A stretch of 64,000 nucleotides of DNA from Planctomycetales bacterium. GTDB lineage: Bacteria; Planctomycetota; Planctomycetia; Isosphaerales; Isosphaeraceae. The position numbers were made by a program, and so were the translations under genes. Shown here one piece after another: positions 48,677 through 58,500 of this stretch. The stretch is taken from contig DAIDKV010000190.1 in NCBI GenBank assembly GCA_027449865.1, forward strand, positions 34,062 to 98,061, given 5' to 3'. How positions within the stretch are numbered: the first letter of the stretch is position 1; each line of letters opens with the position of its first letter. The notes beneath the pieces were generated by a model that was not told where the DNA came from, ran no database searches, and saw nothing but the letters and a program-made list of their open reading frames with translations.

Positions 48677-49462
48677 ATGACGCTTGACAGGCTGCATGCA
48701 CCATCAGAGACGCCGACCACCAAGCGCCGCTCGCTCGTCGAGGCGCGATTTATCCCCCGCCAGTACGAGCCGAACTATGCCTATCCGCTGCTGGTACTTT
48801 TGCACGGGCGGGGTAGCGACGAGGAGCAACTGGTTCGGGCGATGCCGGCGGTGAGCTGGCGAAATTACGTCGGCCTGGCGCTTCGGGGACCGGAGCCGGT
48901 GGTGAAGCGAGATCGGCTGGTCGGATTTGGATGGGGGCGGCAATTTGCCCAGCCGAACCGCGACCGATCACGAACGGCCAACCCGCTCTCGGAGGCCGAG
49001 GTCGTTCGCCGGGTGCTTTTCGACGCGGAGCCAGAGAGTTTTGAGGACTTCGAGGAAGCAGTCTTCTCGGCGATTCTTCAGACGCGGCAGATTCTGCACG
49101 TCCACTCCGAACGGATCTACCTGATGGGATGCGGCGAGGGAGCCGCGGTCGCCTACTGGCTAGCGCTGACCTATCCCGAGCGGTTTGCCGGCGTGGTGGC
49201 CATCAATGGATGGTTACCGGTTGGGCTCCGACCACTCGGACGATTGAAAGCCTGCCGGGATTTCCCTGTCCTCGTGGTTCACGGGGCCTGGAACCATCGG
49301 ACACCCTTGCACGACGCTCGTCGACACGTGGCGACGCTTCGGGCCGGCGGGCTTCGCGTGGCGTTTCAGTCGTATCCGTGCTCGCACCGGCTCGCAACGC
49401 CGATGCTGGCCGACGTCGATACCTGGCTGATGGGCCACTGCACCGGCCAGTTTGCGTTCTGA
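48677..49462 (+). CDS. Alpha/beta-hydrolase fold protein with a lost catalytic nucleophile (carboxylesterase/phospholipase-like)
   Basis: 261 residues. The fold of the phospholipase/carboxylesterase family is visible: PLLVLLHGRGSDEEQL (oxyanion loop HGRG, about residues 37-52), ERIYLMGCGEGAAVAYWLALTYPERFAGVVAINGW (nucleophile elbow region) and a final YPCSHRLA. But the elbow G-x-S-x-G reads G-C-G-E-G (151-155), so position 153 has Gly instead of the nucleophilic Ser. The usual Asp after HGxx is Asn206 (HGAWNHRTP), while His237 is retained. It should therefore be catalytically inactive as an esterase, or use another chemistry. GGAG lies about ten bases before the ATG. It does not overlap the neighbouring gene. 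Confidence 0.8.
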   Translation: MTLDRLHAPSETPTTKRRSLVEARFIPRQYEPNYAYPLLVLLHGRGSDEEQLVRAMPAVSWRNYVGLALRGPEPVVKRDRLVGFGWGRQFAQPNRDRSRTANPLSEAEVVRRVLFDAEPESFEDFEEAVFSAILQTRQILHVHSERIYLMGCGEGAAVAYWLALTYPERFAGVVAINGWLPVGLRPLGRLKACRDFPVLVVHGAWNHRTPLHDARRHVATLRAGGLRVAFQSYPCSHRLATPMLADVDTWLMGHCTGQFAF

Positions 49463-49583
49463 TCGTCCGGGAATTCTCCTCAGACTCCCAAACACGATCC
49501 CCATCCGAGTATCCTGGATGGACCGGTATCGGCCCGGCCTCCGTCGGGGGAGTGGCCGGATGGGCGCCCTGGGGAGCGGCAGC

Positions 49584-50819
49584 ATGGATGGGTCGTTTGC
49601 CTGTCCAGAATGCGGGAGTGAGGTGGCGATCGGGGGCGTGGCGCCCGGACGGCAGGTCCGGTGTGGATTTTGCCACCGGCTGGTGGAAGTGCCCTACCTG
49701 CCAAGGGTCGCGGCTGGCGGATGGAAACGCCGTCGATACGGCGGATGGAACGTGGTTCGATGGGCGTGGGGCGTGGCGACACTCCTTGTCGTGCTCGCGC
49801 TGATCTGGACCGGCTTGCGGATGGCGCGTCGGCAGTATCAATGGCTCCACGATTCGGCGATCACGGAACTGCTCGCCTCGTCCCGGGCGAATGAGTCCGA
49901 GGGACATCTCGATCAGGCCCTCGTCGAACTGGACGCCGCGCTCGATCTCATTCGAAGGTCGTCGGATCCCTCGTCGTTCTCCCTGGAGGAGAAGCGGGAG
50001 CACCGGTCGGAACTAGCGCGTCGGGAAGTGGAAAAAAATCTCGACCGGCTCGTCGCTGAAGATCGCGAGGTCTTCCCGCTTGGGGACTGGCTGAACCTGG
50101 TTGCCCGGTCGGAGAAGGATGAGGATCTGAGGCCGATCCGGCCGAGAATCGTCGAGGCGTTCCACCGGAGCGCGGGTGTCCGGGGCCGGCTGGAGCTGGA
50201 CCAGGCCCGTCGGGCGTACGAGGCGGGTCGTCCCTCGGCTTCGATGGACGCCTGCGACCGCCTCGCGGAACTGCTCCCGTACGTGGGCGACGGAGCCCGG
50301 TCGTCGGTTCAGGCCGAGGCCGAGGCTCAGGTGGCCCAGTGGGTTCGGGACCGAGGTGTCCGACTGGAGATGGTGCCAGGTGGCGAGTTCGTCCTGGGCT
50401 CCGACGAATCGTACCGCGCCCGGCTTGTCCCCGTTCTGGAGCGGATGCTCACGTCCAAGGGGTATCTTCCCGAGCGTCCCGCGTCGCGCTGGAAGAACGC
50501 CTGGAAGGCGGCGAGATACCATGTCCGCCTGGCCGTCTCCGAGCATCGTTACGGCAACTATCTGTCGTCCCAGAATCGCCTGACCCGGATCGAGGCGCGC
50601 CTCACGCTCCATGACGGTGATCGGCTTGTCTGGGAGATCACGCCCCGCTCGCGATCCACCGTACCGCTCCCGGGATTACCTGCCTATTTGTCGTCGCGTG
50701 TGGCCATCAGTACGGAACGCACCGAGGAATTCGAGCGACTGCTCTACGAGGACGCCCGCGGCCAGATCGAGGGGAAATTCACTCAGGCTCTCGGCCACAT
50801 GTCTGCCTGTTGTCCATGA
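49584..50819 (+). CDS. Membrane protein with N-terminal zinc ribbon, function unknown
   Basis: 411 residues. The N-terminus MDGSFACPECGSEVAIGG ... VRCGFCHRLVEVP holds four Cys (CPEC and CGFC), a zinc-ribbon of the type often found in planctomycete proteins. A single hydrophobic helix near residues 65-85 (VVRWAWGVATLLVVLALIW) follows. The remainder is helical with repeated Leu/Ala-rich pairs (SRANESEGHLDQALVELDAALDLI, RRAYEAGRPSASMDACDRLAELLP), suggesting TPR-like repeats. The last 100 residues contain VRLAVSEHRYGNYLSSQNRLTRIEARLTLHDG. I recognise no named family. Start is ATG at 49584 with GGGGAG eight bases upstream. It lies 162 bases before the ECF sigma gene, and a role near that system is possible. 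Confidence 0.65.
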   Translation: MDGSFACPECGSEVAIGGVAPGRQVRCGFCHRLVEVPYLPRVAAGGWKRRRYGGWNVVRWAWGVATLLVVLALIWTGLRMARRQYQWLHDSAITELLASSRANESEGHLDQALVELDAALDLIRRSSDPSSFSLEEKREHRSELARREVEKNLDRLVAEDREVFPLGDWLNLVARSEKDEDLRPIRPRIVEAFHRSAGVRGRLELDQARRAYEAGRPSASMDACDRLAELLPYVGDGARSSVQAEAEAQVAQWVRDRGVRLEMVPGGEFVLGSDESYRARLVPVLERMLTSKGYLPERPASRWKNAWKAARYHVRLAVSEHRYGNYLSSQNRLTRIEARLTLHDGDRLVWEITPRSRSTVPLPGLPAYLSSRVAISTERTEEFERLLYEDARGQIEGKFTQALGHMSACCP

Positions 50820-50981
50820 TTTGAGGATGGTTCGGTGAGGTTCGAGGCTGGGCGTCCCCCTTGCGAGCGGGCGGGTTTGGGGATAGTCTGAACGAGACGA
50901 CGCGTAGGCAACGGGAGGGCGTTCGCCATGGATGGAGGGGAACGCGGGGCGATGCCCCGAGCCGAGCGAGGAGGCGGGTCC

Positions 50982-51590
50982 ATGTCCCTCCGAGAGATCA
51001 GCCCGCGGGAGGACGGAGAACTCTCCGATTTCCTCCGACGGATCCAGGCCGGTGATGAATCCGCCGCCCGGGATCTACTAACCAGGTTCGAGGCCGAGGT
51101 CCGGTTAGTGGTCCGCCGGCAATTGCCGAGGCTTCTCCGGTCGCGGTTCGACTCTCTGGATTTTCTCCAGAGCGTCTGGGGAAGCTTCTTCCGGCGGATG
51201 CGAACGGCCCCGACGGAATTCGAAGATTCACGGCATCTTGTCGCCTTTCTGGCCCGGGCTGCGAAGAACAAGGTAATCGATGAATATCGACGCGCCGCCA
51301 GCCGGAAACAGGATATGCATCGTGAGGAGCCGCTCTGGGGCGATGGAGCGCGCCCGAGAGACCTCCCGGATCCGGCCGATTCGCCGAGTGAGGTAGCCCA
51401 GGCGCATGAGGTGCTGGTCCGGCTTCGCGAACTGGTCCCGGCCGAGCGTCGGGCGATTCTGGAGCTGAAGGCCGAGGGGCTCTCCAGCAAGGACATCGGC
51501 GAGAGGCTGGGGATCAGCGAGCGCACCGTCCAGCGCGTGCTGGAGGATCTCCGGCGGCGGATGGAGTCGGAGTGGGGGCCTGCGACATGA
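50982..51590 (+). CDS. ECF-type sigma-70 factor
   Basis: 202 residues. Region 2 (DFLRRIQAGDESAARDLLTRFEAEVRLVVRRQL, LDSLDFLQSVWGSFFRRMRTAP, FLARAAKNKVIDEYRRAASR) and region 4 (ERRAILELKAEGLSSKDIGERLGISERTVQRVLEDLRRRME) are both present, with the conserved helix-turn-helix, so this is an extracytoplasmic-function sigma factor. It lacks an anti-sigma gene nearby; instead its stop overlaps the ATG of a transmembrane Ser/Thr kinase (ATGA), the arrangement of the planctomycete ECF-STK groups, where the kinase may control the sigma factor. The start at 50982 is chosen for GAGGAGG eight bases upstream; 50928 and 50952 are alternatives. Confidence 0.9.
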   Translation: MSLREISPREDGELSDFLRRIQAGDESAARDLLTRFEAEVRLVVRRQLPRLLRSRFDSLDFLQSVWGSFFRRMRTAPTEFEDSRHLVAFLARAAKNKVIDEYRRAASRKQDMHREEPLWGDGARPRDLPDPADSPSEVAQAHEVLVRLRELVPAERRAILELKAEGLSSKDIGERLGISERTVQRVLEDLRRRMESEWGPAT

Positions 51591-54500
51591 GCCTCTCGGC
51601 CAGCCGGCGGACCTGGGACGAGGCTTCCTCGCCCGCCGCCGTCCGCCTGGCCCGGGCGTACGAGCAGGCCTGGCGCGAGGCGGAGAGCCGTGGACGACGT
51701 CCCGACCCCCGCGCCTTCCTCGACGCCGCGGGTGCCTCGATGGACGCACCAGGCGCGTGGCTAGCCGTGCTCCGCGCCGACCTTTCGCTCCGATGGGAGG
51801 CGGGCGAGCGACCCGACGCCCGAGGGTATCTCAACCGATACCTCGACCTGAGTGAAGATACGATCGTCGCCCTGGTGTACGAGGAGTTTTGCCTCCGCGA
51901 GGAGGAGGGCGAGAATCCCGCCCCGACCCGCTTCCTGGAGCGATACCCCGAGGTCGCGCCGGCCCTCCGGCGCGTGCTGGACATTCACGGGCTGGTCGGA
52001 TCCGGCTCCACTCAAGGCGGTTCGCTGCTTTCGAGCACTGGATCAGGCGAGCACGTCTGTCCGTTTCCGGAAGCTGGGCAAACGATTGCGGGATTTTACT
52101 TGGTCGAGGAGCTCGGCCGGGGCTCATTCGCGCGGGTTTTCCTGGCTCGCGAGCGCGATCTGGCCGATCGACCCGTCGCCGTCAAGGTGACGCGACGGGG
52201 CTCACGCGAGCCGCAGACTCTCGCCCGCCTCCAGCATACGCACATTGTCCCGGTTCACTCGCACCGGTCGGACCGGGCGACCGGGCTTCACCTGCTCTGC
52301 ATGCCGTTCTTCGGTCGGACCACGTTGACCCGCGTTCTGGTGGAGGCGCGGGAGGCTGGCGACCGTTCGGGCGCTGGCCTTGTCGCCGCACTCGACCGGC
52401 TGGAGCCCGACGAAGTTCCCACCGGACCAACTTTCGGCCGGGCCGCGGTCGCCGGGCGATCCTACGACCGGGCCATCGCCTGGTGGGGCGCCCGACTCGC
52501 CGAGGGTCTGGCCCATGCCCACGAACGTGGCGTCCTCCACCGCGACATCAAACCGTCGAACGTGCTCGTGACGGCGGACGGCCTGCCGATGCTTCTGGAC
52601 TTCAACCTGGCCCGCGAGCCGTTGGACTCGCCCGGTGCCGAGGAAGACGCCGCGCCGGGCGGCACCATCGATTACATGGCGCCCGAGCACCTCTCAGCAC
52701 TCTGTGAGGGGGATCCCGAAGCACCCGACCATCGATCGGACATTTACAGTCTCGGCGTCGTTCTACATGAGGCGTTGACCGGGCGCCGTCCGTTCCCAAC
52801 GCCGCGTCGAGGATCGTCGCTGGTCGAGGCCCTGCACCGCGCGGCCGAGGATCGGCGAGGCGCCCGCCCCCACCCGGGCGCGATCGAGCCGGCGGTCCCG
52901 CCCGCCCTCGACGCGATCGTCGCCCGATGCCTTGAGCCCGACCCGGCCGACCGATATCAGGGCGCCGCGGAACTGGCCGCTGACCTCCGGGCGGTCGCCG
53001 ACGACCTCCCGCTGGCATTTGCCCGCGAGCCGCTGCCCAGCCGGGTCGGCGGATGGCTCCGCCGAAAGCGGCTCAAACTCATGGTCTACTCCGCGATCAT
53101 CACGCTTCTGATGATCACGACGACCACCATCCTCGCCGCGCGGATCGGATTCCTGCTGGTCCTGGAGCAGCGCGGCCGGCTCGCCGAATGGTACTTCGAA
53201 GAGGGCGAGAAGGCCGGTGAGGCCAGAGATTACGAGAAATCTTATCTGTACTTCAAGGCCAGCGGCGACCTCACCGATCCGGCCATCGATTACCGAGAAG
53301 GCGGTCTTGTTCAGACCGGCCGGACCATTGTCCAGCGGCTTCGAAACCTGGGGAAGGTTCCGGACCTCGCGGGACTTCGCCACAACGCCCAGATCAAGGA
53401 AGCCAAGTCCGCCAATTTCGCCGAGGCCTACAAACAGGCCGACGAGCTTCACCGAGCCGCCGACCGGCTCCGATTCGAGATCCTCCTGGAGATCGAGGAC
53501 CTTCCCACCATCTGGTCCGAGCTGGAGAAGGCCGTCCATCCGTTCTATGTCCTTCGTACCCGACGCGACTGGACCCAGTTGCCCAGGCCGCTGGGCGACC
53601 TGAGCGAGGCCCGACGCCGCCAGGTCATCGACGAGGTTGAGGAACTGCTGTTTCTCTGGGTCCAGGCCGTCGAGCGGATGGCGCGCAAGGGGGCAGCCGC
53701 CGACAACGATCGCGACCGAGACCTCGCCCGGAAGATCGGCGCCCGGGCGCTGGAGATTTGCGACCGGGTCGGACGATCGGCGGGCGCCCGCGGCCCCTGG
53801 CAAGCCCTTCGCGCCCGATTACACCAGACGATCGTTGGAGAAAATCCCATCCCGCTCGGGGCCCAATCGGCCGAGGAAATGCCCCGGTCGGCACTCTCGG
53901 CCTTTGAGTGGGCCGTCCTGCACCTGGGCGATGGACAGACCGCTCTGGCGATCGATCGGATGCAGCTGGCCGTCCGGCTTCGGCCCGACGACTACTGGTA
54001 TCAGTATTCGCTCGCCTACATGGAAGACCTGGCCGGCCATCCCGACGCGGCGATGGTCCACTACAGCATTGCCGCGGCGAAGCAGAAGGATAACCCTTAC
54101 GTACGATACAGCCGGGGCCGGCTCTATCGGTCGCGAGGGAAGTGGGAGGACGCCCGGGCCGACTTCGACGCGGCGCTTGCCGGCCTGGGCGATCGTCCGC
54201 AGGCGCGGATGGTTCTGCTGGAGCGGGCCGTGCTGGCACAGGCGAGCGGCGATATTCCAGCCGCTCTGAAGGACTACGACGCGGTGATTCTCGGTGGTCG
54301 CGACGACGACAACGGTCGATCGGCCCGAATCAACCGGACCGACATCCTGGCCGACCGCGGGGACCTGGTCGACGCCCGGGCCGAGTTCGACGCCCTGATC
54401 GCCGAGGACGAGTCGGACCGCGTGGCGAGGCAGAGCCGTGCGCAACTGGAGCTACGAATGGGCGAGGCGCCTGGAGCCGACGCCGACCTGACCGCGCTAC

Positions 54501-55456
54501 TCAATCTCCCTGGTCTTCCGATCCGGGACCGGGTCGATTACCTGGCTCAGCGGGCACAGTCACGGCTGCTCGACGCCCGGGCGGCGGAGGCCCTCGCGGA
54601 CGCCGTCGAGGCCCAGAACCTTTCGCGATCGCCGGCCCTCGATCGCCTGGTGCACCGGGCCTCGATGGCCGCCCACCGGTACGACGATCTCTCGCTCGAA
54701 CGTCCGGAAGACCTGGCCCTCTGGCCCCTTCAAGGCCGGGAACTCGCCGCCGAACTTCACGCCGCCTCCGCCGCACTGGCCCCGATCGCCGCCGGCCGAG
54801 ACGGACGGGCTTTCCGCGCCGGTCTGAACCGCGCTGTGATCCTCGCCGCGCTCGGTCGTCCGCGTGAGGCGATCGCCTCGGCCGGCCGGTCCGTGGCGCT
54901 TTCTCCTTACTCGGCCGACGCCCGACTGATCCGCGCCCGCGTCCTTCGATCGGCGGGTGACCGCGCCCTGGCGGAAGCCGAGGTGGGTTACACGCTGAAG
55001 ATCCACCCCGATCAGCCGCAGGTCCACGAACTCCGCGGCCTGCTCCGCCTCGACGCGGGGGACCCCGCCGGCGCCATCGAAGACCTGAACCGCGCCATCG
55101 CCCTTAACGCCCGCGATCGGGTCCACGTCGAAAAGGCCGACGCGCTGCTCGCCCTGGGTCGGCCCAGGGCCGCGCTGGAGGAATGGTCGCTGGCGCTCCG
55201 GATCGATCCCGAATGGCCCGAGGCTTACCTGGGCCGTGCCCGGACGTCGTTCCTACTCGGCGCCTGGGACCAGGGGCTCGCCGATCTGGAGCAGGCCGCC
55301 GCCTGGGCTCACGCCGACCCTCGAATTGAGGCCGCCGTCTCGATCGGATACCTGCGGGCCCTCCGAGCTCGCCCCGATCGACTCACGAGGATGCTGGCCC
55401 ACACCCGACGAGCCATGGCCGGCTTTCGTCGGACCGTCGAGAAGGCCCGCGGCTGA
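51587..55456 (+). CDS. Transmembrane Ser/Thr protein kinase with C-terminal TPR repeats
   Basis: 1,289 residues. Kinase domain about residues 170-480: GRGSFARVF (177-185), Lys200 in VAVKV, HRDIKPSNVLV (Asp320), LLDFNLA (338-340) where the DFG Gly is Asn, and GTIDYMAPE. An unusual insert (LEARLDP-type linker, residues 245-300) lies in the middle of the N-lobe/C-lobe junction. A single transmembrane helix (about 498-525) is followed by roughly 760 residues of TPR-like helix pairs (IDRMQLAVRLRPDDYWYQYSLAYMEDL, GDPAGAIEDLNRAIALNARD, ALEEWSLALRIDPEWPEAYLG). The kinase is predicted to be cytosolic and the TPR outside or in the periplasm. Coupling to the upstream ECF sigma suggests it phosphorylates or regulates it. 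Confidence 0.9.
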   Translation: MSLSASRRTWDEASSPAAVRLARAYEQAWREAESRGRRPDPRAFLDAAGASMDAPGAWLAVLRADLSLRWEAGERPDARGYLNRYLDLSEDTIVALVYEEFCLREEEGENPAPTRFLERYPEVAPALRRVLDIHGLVGSGSTQGGSLLSSTGSGEHVCPFPEAGQTIAGFYLVEELGRGSFARVFLARERDLADRPVAVKVTRRGSREPQTLARLQHTHIVPVHSHRSDRATGLHLLCMPFFGRTTLTRVLVEAREAGDRSGAGLVAALDRLEPDEVPTGPTFGRAAVAGRSYDRAIAWWGARLAEGLAHAHERGVLHRDIKPSNVLVTADGLPMLLDFNLAREPLDSPGAEEDAAPGGTIDYMAPEHLSALCEGDPEAPDHRSDIYSLGVVLHEALTGRRPFPTPRRGSSLVEALHRAAEDRRGARPHPGAIEPAVPPALDAIVARCLEPDPADRYQGAAELAADLRAVADDLPLAFAREPLPSRVGGWLRRKRLKLMVYSAIITLLMITTTTILAARIGFLLVLEQRGRLAEWYFEEGEKAGEARDYEKSYLYFKASGDLTDPAIDYREGGLVQTGRTIVQRLRNLGKVPDLAGLRHNAQIKEAKSANFAEAYKQADELHRAADRLRFEILLEIEDLPTIWSELEKAVHPFYVLRTRRDWTQLPRPLGDLSEARRRQVIDEVEELLFLWVQAVERMARKGAAADNDRDRDLARKIGARALEICDRVGRSAGARGPWQALRARLHQTIVGENPIPLGAQSAEEMPRSALSAFEWAVLHLGDGQTALAIDRMQLAVRLRPDDYWYQYSLAYMEDLAGHPDAAMVHYSIAAAKQKDNPYVRYSRGRLYRSRGKWEDARADFDAALAGLGDRPQARMVLLERAVLAQASGDIPAALKDYDAVILGGRDDDNGRSARINRTDILADRGDLVDARAEFDALIAEDESDRVARQSRAQLELRMGEAPGADADLTALLNLPGLPIRDRVDYLAQRAQSRLLDARAAEALADAVEAQNLSRSPALDRLVHRASMAAHRYDDLSLERPEDLALWPLQGRELAAELHAASAALAPIAAGRDGRAFRAGLNRAVILAALGRPREAIASAGRSVALSPYSADARLIRARVLRSAGDRALAEAEVGYTLKIHPDQPQVHELRGLLRLDAGDPAGAIEDLNRAIALNARDRVHVEKADALLALGRPRAALEEWSLALRIDPEWPEAYLGRARTSFLLGAWDQGLADLEQAAAWAHADPRIEAAVSIGYLRALRARPDRLTRMLAHTRRAMAGFRRTVEKARG

Positions 55457-55475
55457 AACCGTCCGCGGGGCCTTC
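55441..55475. terminator. Hairpin between convergent kinase and RND genes
   Basis: GAAGGCCCGCGG (55441-55452) and CCGCGGGGCCTTC (55463-55475) pair with one extra G. The left arm overlaps the kinase gene's stop codon region. No T run follows. Confidence 0.4.
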
Positions 55476-55523
55476 CCCCAGCCGATCCCGGCGACGTTCG
55501 CACGTCGCGAGACCTGCCCACGA

Positions 55524-58500
55524 TCAGGCCAGGCTCGCGGCCGAGCCGGCCTCCTCGTGCGAACGCGAGGGCCGATGGATCGTCCGCGAGATCGGCTCCG
55601 ACGAACCACCGATCCGGAAGCCGATCCGCCGAACGAAGTTCTTGAGCGAGTCGAGGATCGCGTAGAAGACGGGGGTCACCAGCAGCGCCAGCACGAGCGA
55701 AAGCAACTGCCCGCCGATAATGACCTTCGCCATGCTCGCCCGGGCGCCGGCGCCTGGGCCCTGCCCCAAGGCGATCGGAACCATCGCCGCCACCAGCATC
55801 ACCGTCGTCATCAGGATCGGACGGAGCCGCGTGTGGTTGGCCTCCAGAATCGCGTCGAGCCGCGACGAGCCTCGGGCCCGAAGCTGGTTGGTCGCGTCGA
55901 CCTGGAGAATACCGTTCTTCTTGACGATCCCCACCAGCATGAAGAGCCCGAACATCGCGTAGAGGTCCATCGGCGTTCGGAACATCACCAGCGAGAGCAT
56001 CCCGAACGGAACAGTAACGGGAAGCGCCATCAAGATGGCGATCGGCTGGAGCCAGCTCTCGAACTGAGCCGCCAGAATCAGGTACATGAACGTGATCGAG
56101 AGCAGGAAGGCGACGAGGAAGTAATAGCCGGTCTCGCCGAGCGTCTTCGCCTGGCCGGTGAAGACATAAGAATACTGCGGCGGGAGTTCAATCTCCTTGA
56201 GAACGCGTTCGGCGCGGTTGATCGCCTCGCCGAGCGAGATTCCCTCGGGGTTGCCGACCACGGTCACGATTCGCTCGCGTCCGAGCCGTTCGATCTCGGT
56301 CGGGCCGCGTTCCTCCACGAGCTTCGCCAGGCTGTCGAGTTTCACCGGGTCGCCCGCCATGGACGGGAACGTCACCTGGAGCAGGTCCTGGTTGGTCGAT
56401 CGGTCGGCCGACTCCGCGCGGAGCCAGACGTCGTATTGCTCGTCTCCGTCGCGGAACTTTGTGATCGGGAGCCCGCCGACGAGCACCCGAAGGGTATCGG
56501 CGATCGTGCCGACCCGAACGCCCAGATCGCTCGCCGCCTCCCGGTCGATCAGCACCTGGACCTCGGGCTTGCGCAGCGAGAGCGTGGTGTCGAGGTCGAC
56601 GATCCCCGGCTCCTTCTTCAGTTCCGCGACAAGCCGGTTGCCGTACTCCGAGAGCTTGTCGAGGTCAGGACCCGAGAGGTTCACCTGGAAGGTCTGCGGG
56701 CGTCGGCCGCCCTGGAACGGCGAGACGTCGTTGACGCTCACCCGAAGGTCGGGGTAATCCTCCAGGAACTTTCGGGCCTCCTGCTGGACGAGGAACTGGT
56801 CGAGAACGGGCCCCTCCCAGTATCGCCTGAGCTGCCCGGGGATGTCCCACCAGCCCCGGGCCGTCGTCTTCCAGGGACGCTCTTCCAGATCGGTGATTCG
56901 GACGTAGATGGTCGCCCGGGTGACGTCGCCCTCGCCCTTCACAACGCGCCCCCCCTCGGTCTGGCCGATGGTGGTGAAGACGTGCTGCGTTCCGGCGAGT
57001 TTTCGGACCTTGCGTTCCAGTTCGGCCATCAGGCCGCTGGTCCGTTCGAGGCTGTAGCCCTCGGGAGTCGTCACGGTGATTTCGTACTCGCTCTGGTCGT
57101 CGCGGGGGATGAGAGAGATTCCCATCGCCTTGCCGATCGGGATCGTGCTGAAGATCACGGCGATGGTCAGGAGGACGACGAGGAACTTGTGCCGCATCGA
57201 GGTCCGAAGAACCAGGCCGTATCCGCCGTCGATGAACCGATAGATGAGCCCCGACTTCGAATTCGCTCGTCGAGGCCCCGCCCCGTTGTGCCGGGGCTCG
57301 AGCTTGAGGAACCGGCTACAGAGCATCGGCGTGAGCGTGAACGAGACGAAGAGGCTCATCATCACGGCGAAGGCCACCGTCAGCCCGAAACTGGAGAAGA
57401 ACCGGCCGACGATTCCTCCCATGAACGCGATGGGAACGAAGATGACCACCAGCGAGAGGCTGGTCGCCAGTACGGCCAGAGCGATCTCGCGCGTTCCCTG
57501 ACGGGAGGCCGTCATCCCATCCATTCCGTCCTCTTCCATGTGGCGGAAGATGTTCTCATGGACGACCACCGCGTCGTCGATCACGATCCCGATCGCCAGG
57601 ATCAGGCCAAGCATCGTGATGTTGTTGAGCGTAAAGCCCATGTACTTCATGAAAAGGAAGGTCGGAACGATCGATGTCGGGATCGCGAGGGTGGCGATCA
57701 GAGTCGTCCGCCAGTCCCGGATGAACAGGAGGATTGTCGCCGAAACCAGGAGCGCGGCGAGGATCAGGTGGAACTTTACCTCCTCGATCGACTTCTTAAT
57801 GAATCGCGACTGGTCGCGAATGATCTCGGTCACGATGTCCGGCGGGAGCCCGGCCTTCAGCGTCTTCAGTTTCGCCTTGACGTCATCCACGAGTTTAACG
57901 GTATTCACACCGGACTGCTTCTGGACGACGAGGCTGACGGCGCTCTCGCCGTCGAGGCGGGAGATGGACCGGGGCTCCTCGAAGGAATCCTCGGCGTGGC
58001 CGATGTCTCGAACGCGGATGGGGTAGCCCATCCGGCTGGTGACGATCAGGTCGTTGAACTCGCGTTCGGAGCGGAGCCGGCCTAGCGTTCGCAGGACCAG
58101 TTCGCGTGGCCCCTGGTCGATCCGGCCGCCGGGAACCTCCAGGTTCTGCCGTTCGAGCGAGAGCCGCACCTCCTCGATCGAGAGGTTGTAACCGGCGAGC
58201 CGGTCGGTATCGATGACAACGTTCATGGCCCGCGTCCGTCCGCCGACCAGGTTGATCGAACCGACGCCGTTGACGGTCTCCAGCCGCTCCTTGATTTGCT
58301 TCCGGGCCAGTTCGGTCACCTCCCGGAGGTCGCGCCGGCCCGAAACGGCGATTGTCATGACCGGTATGGATCCCGTGTCGAACTTGTCGACGATGGGAGG
58401 ATCCGTGCCGTCCGGAAGGTCGGCGAGGATCGTGTTGACCTTGTCGCGCACCTCCTGCATCCCGACGTCGCCACTTTTCGAGAGAAGGAACTGCACGGTC

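Noticed and set aside
55236..58085. 949-residue plus-strand frame opposite the RND permease
   Set aside because: It is a charged, Asp/Arg/His-rich shadow of a well-conserved permease on the other strand.
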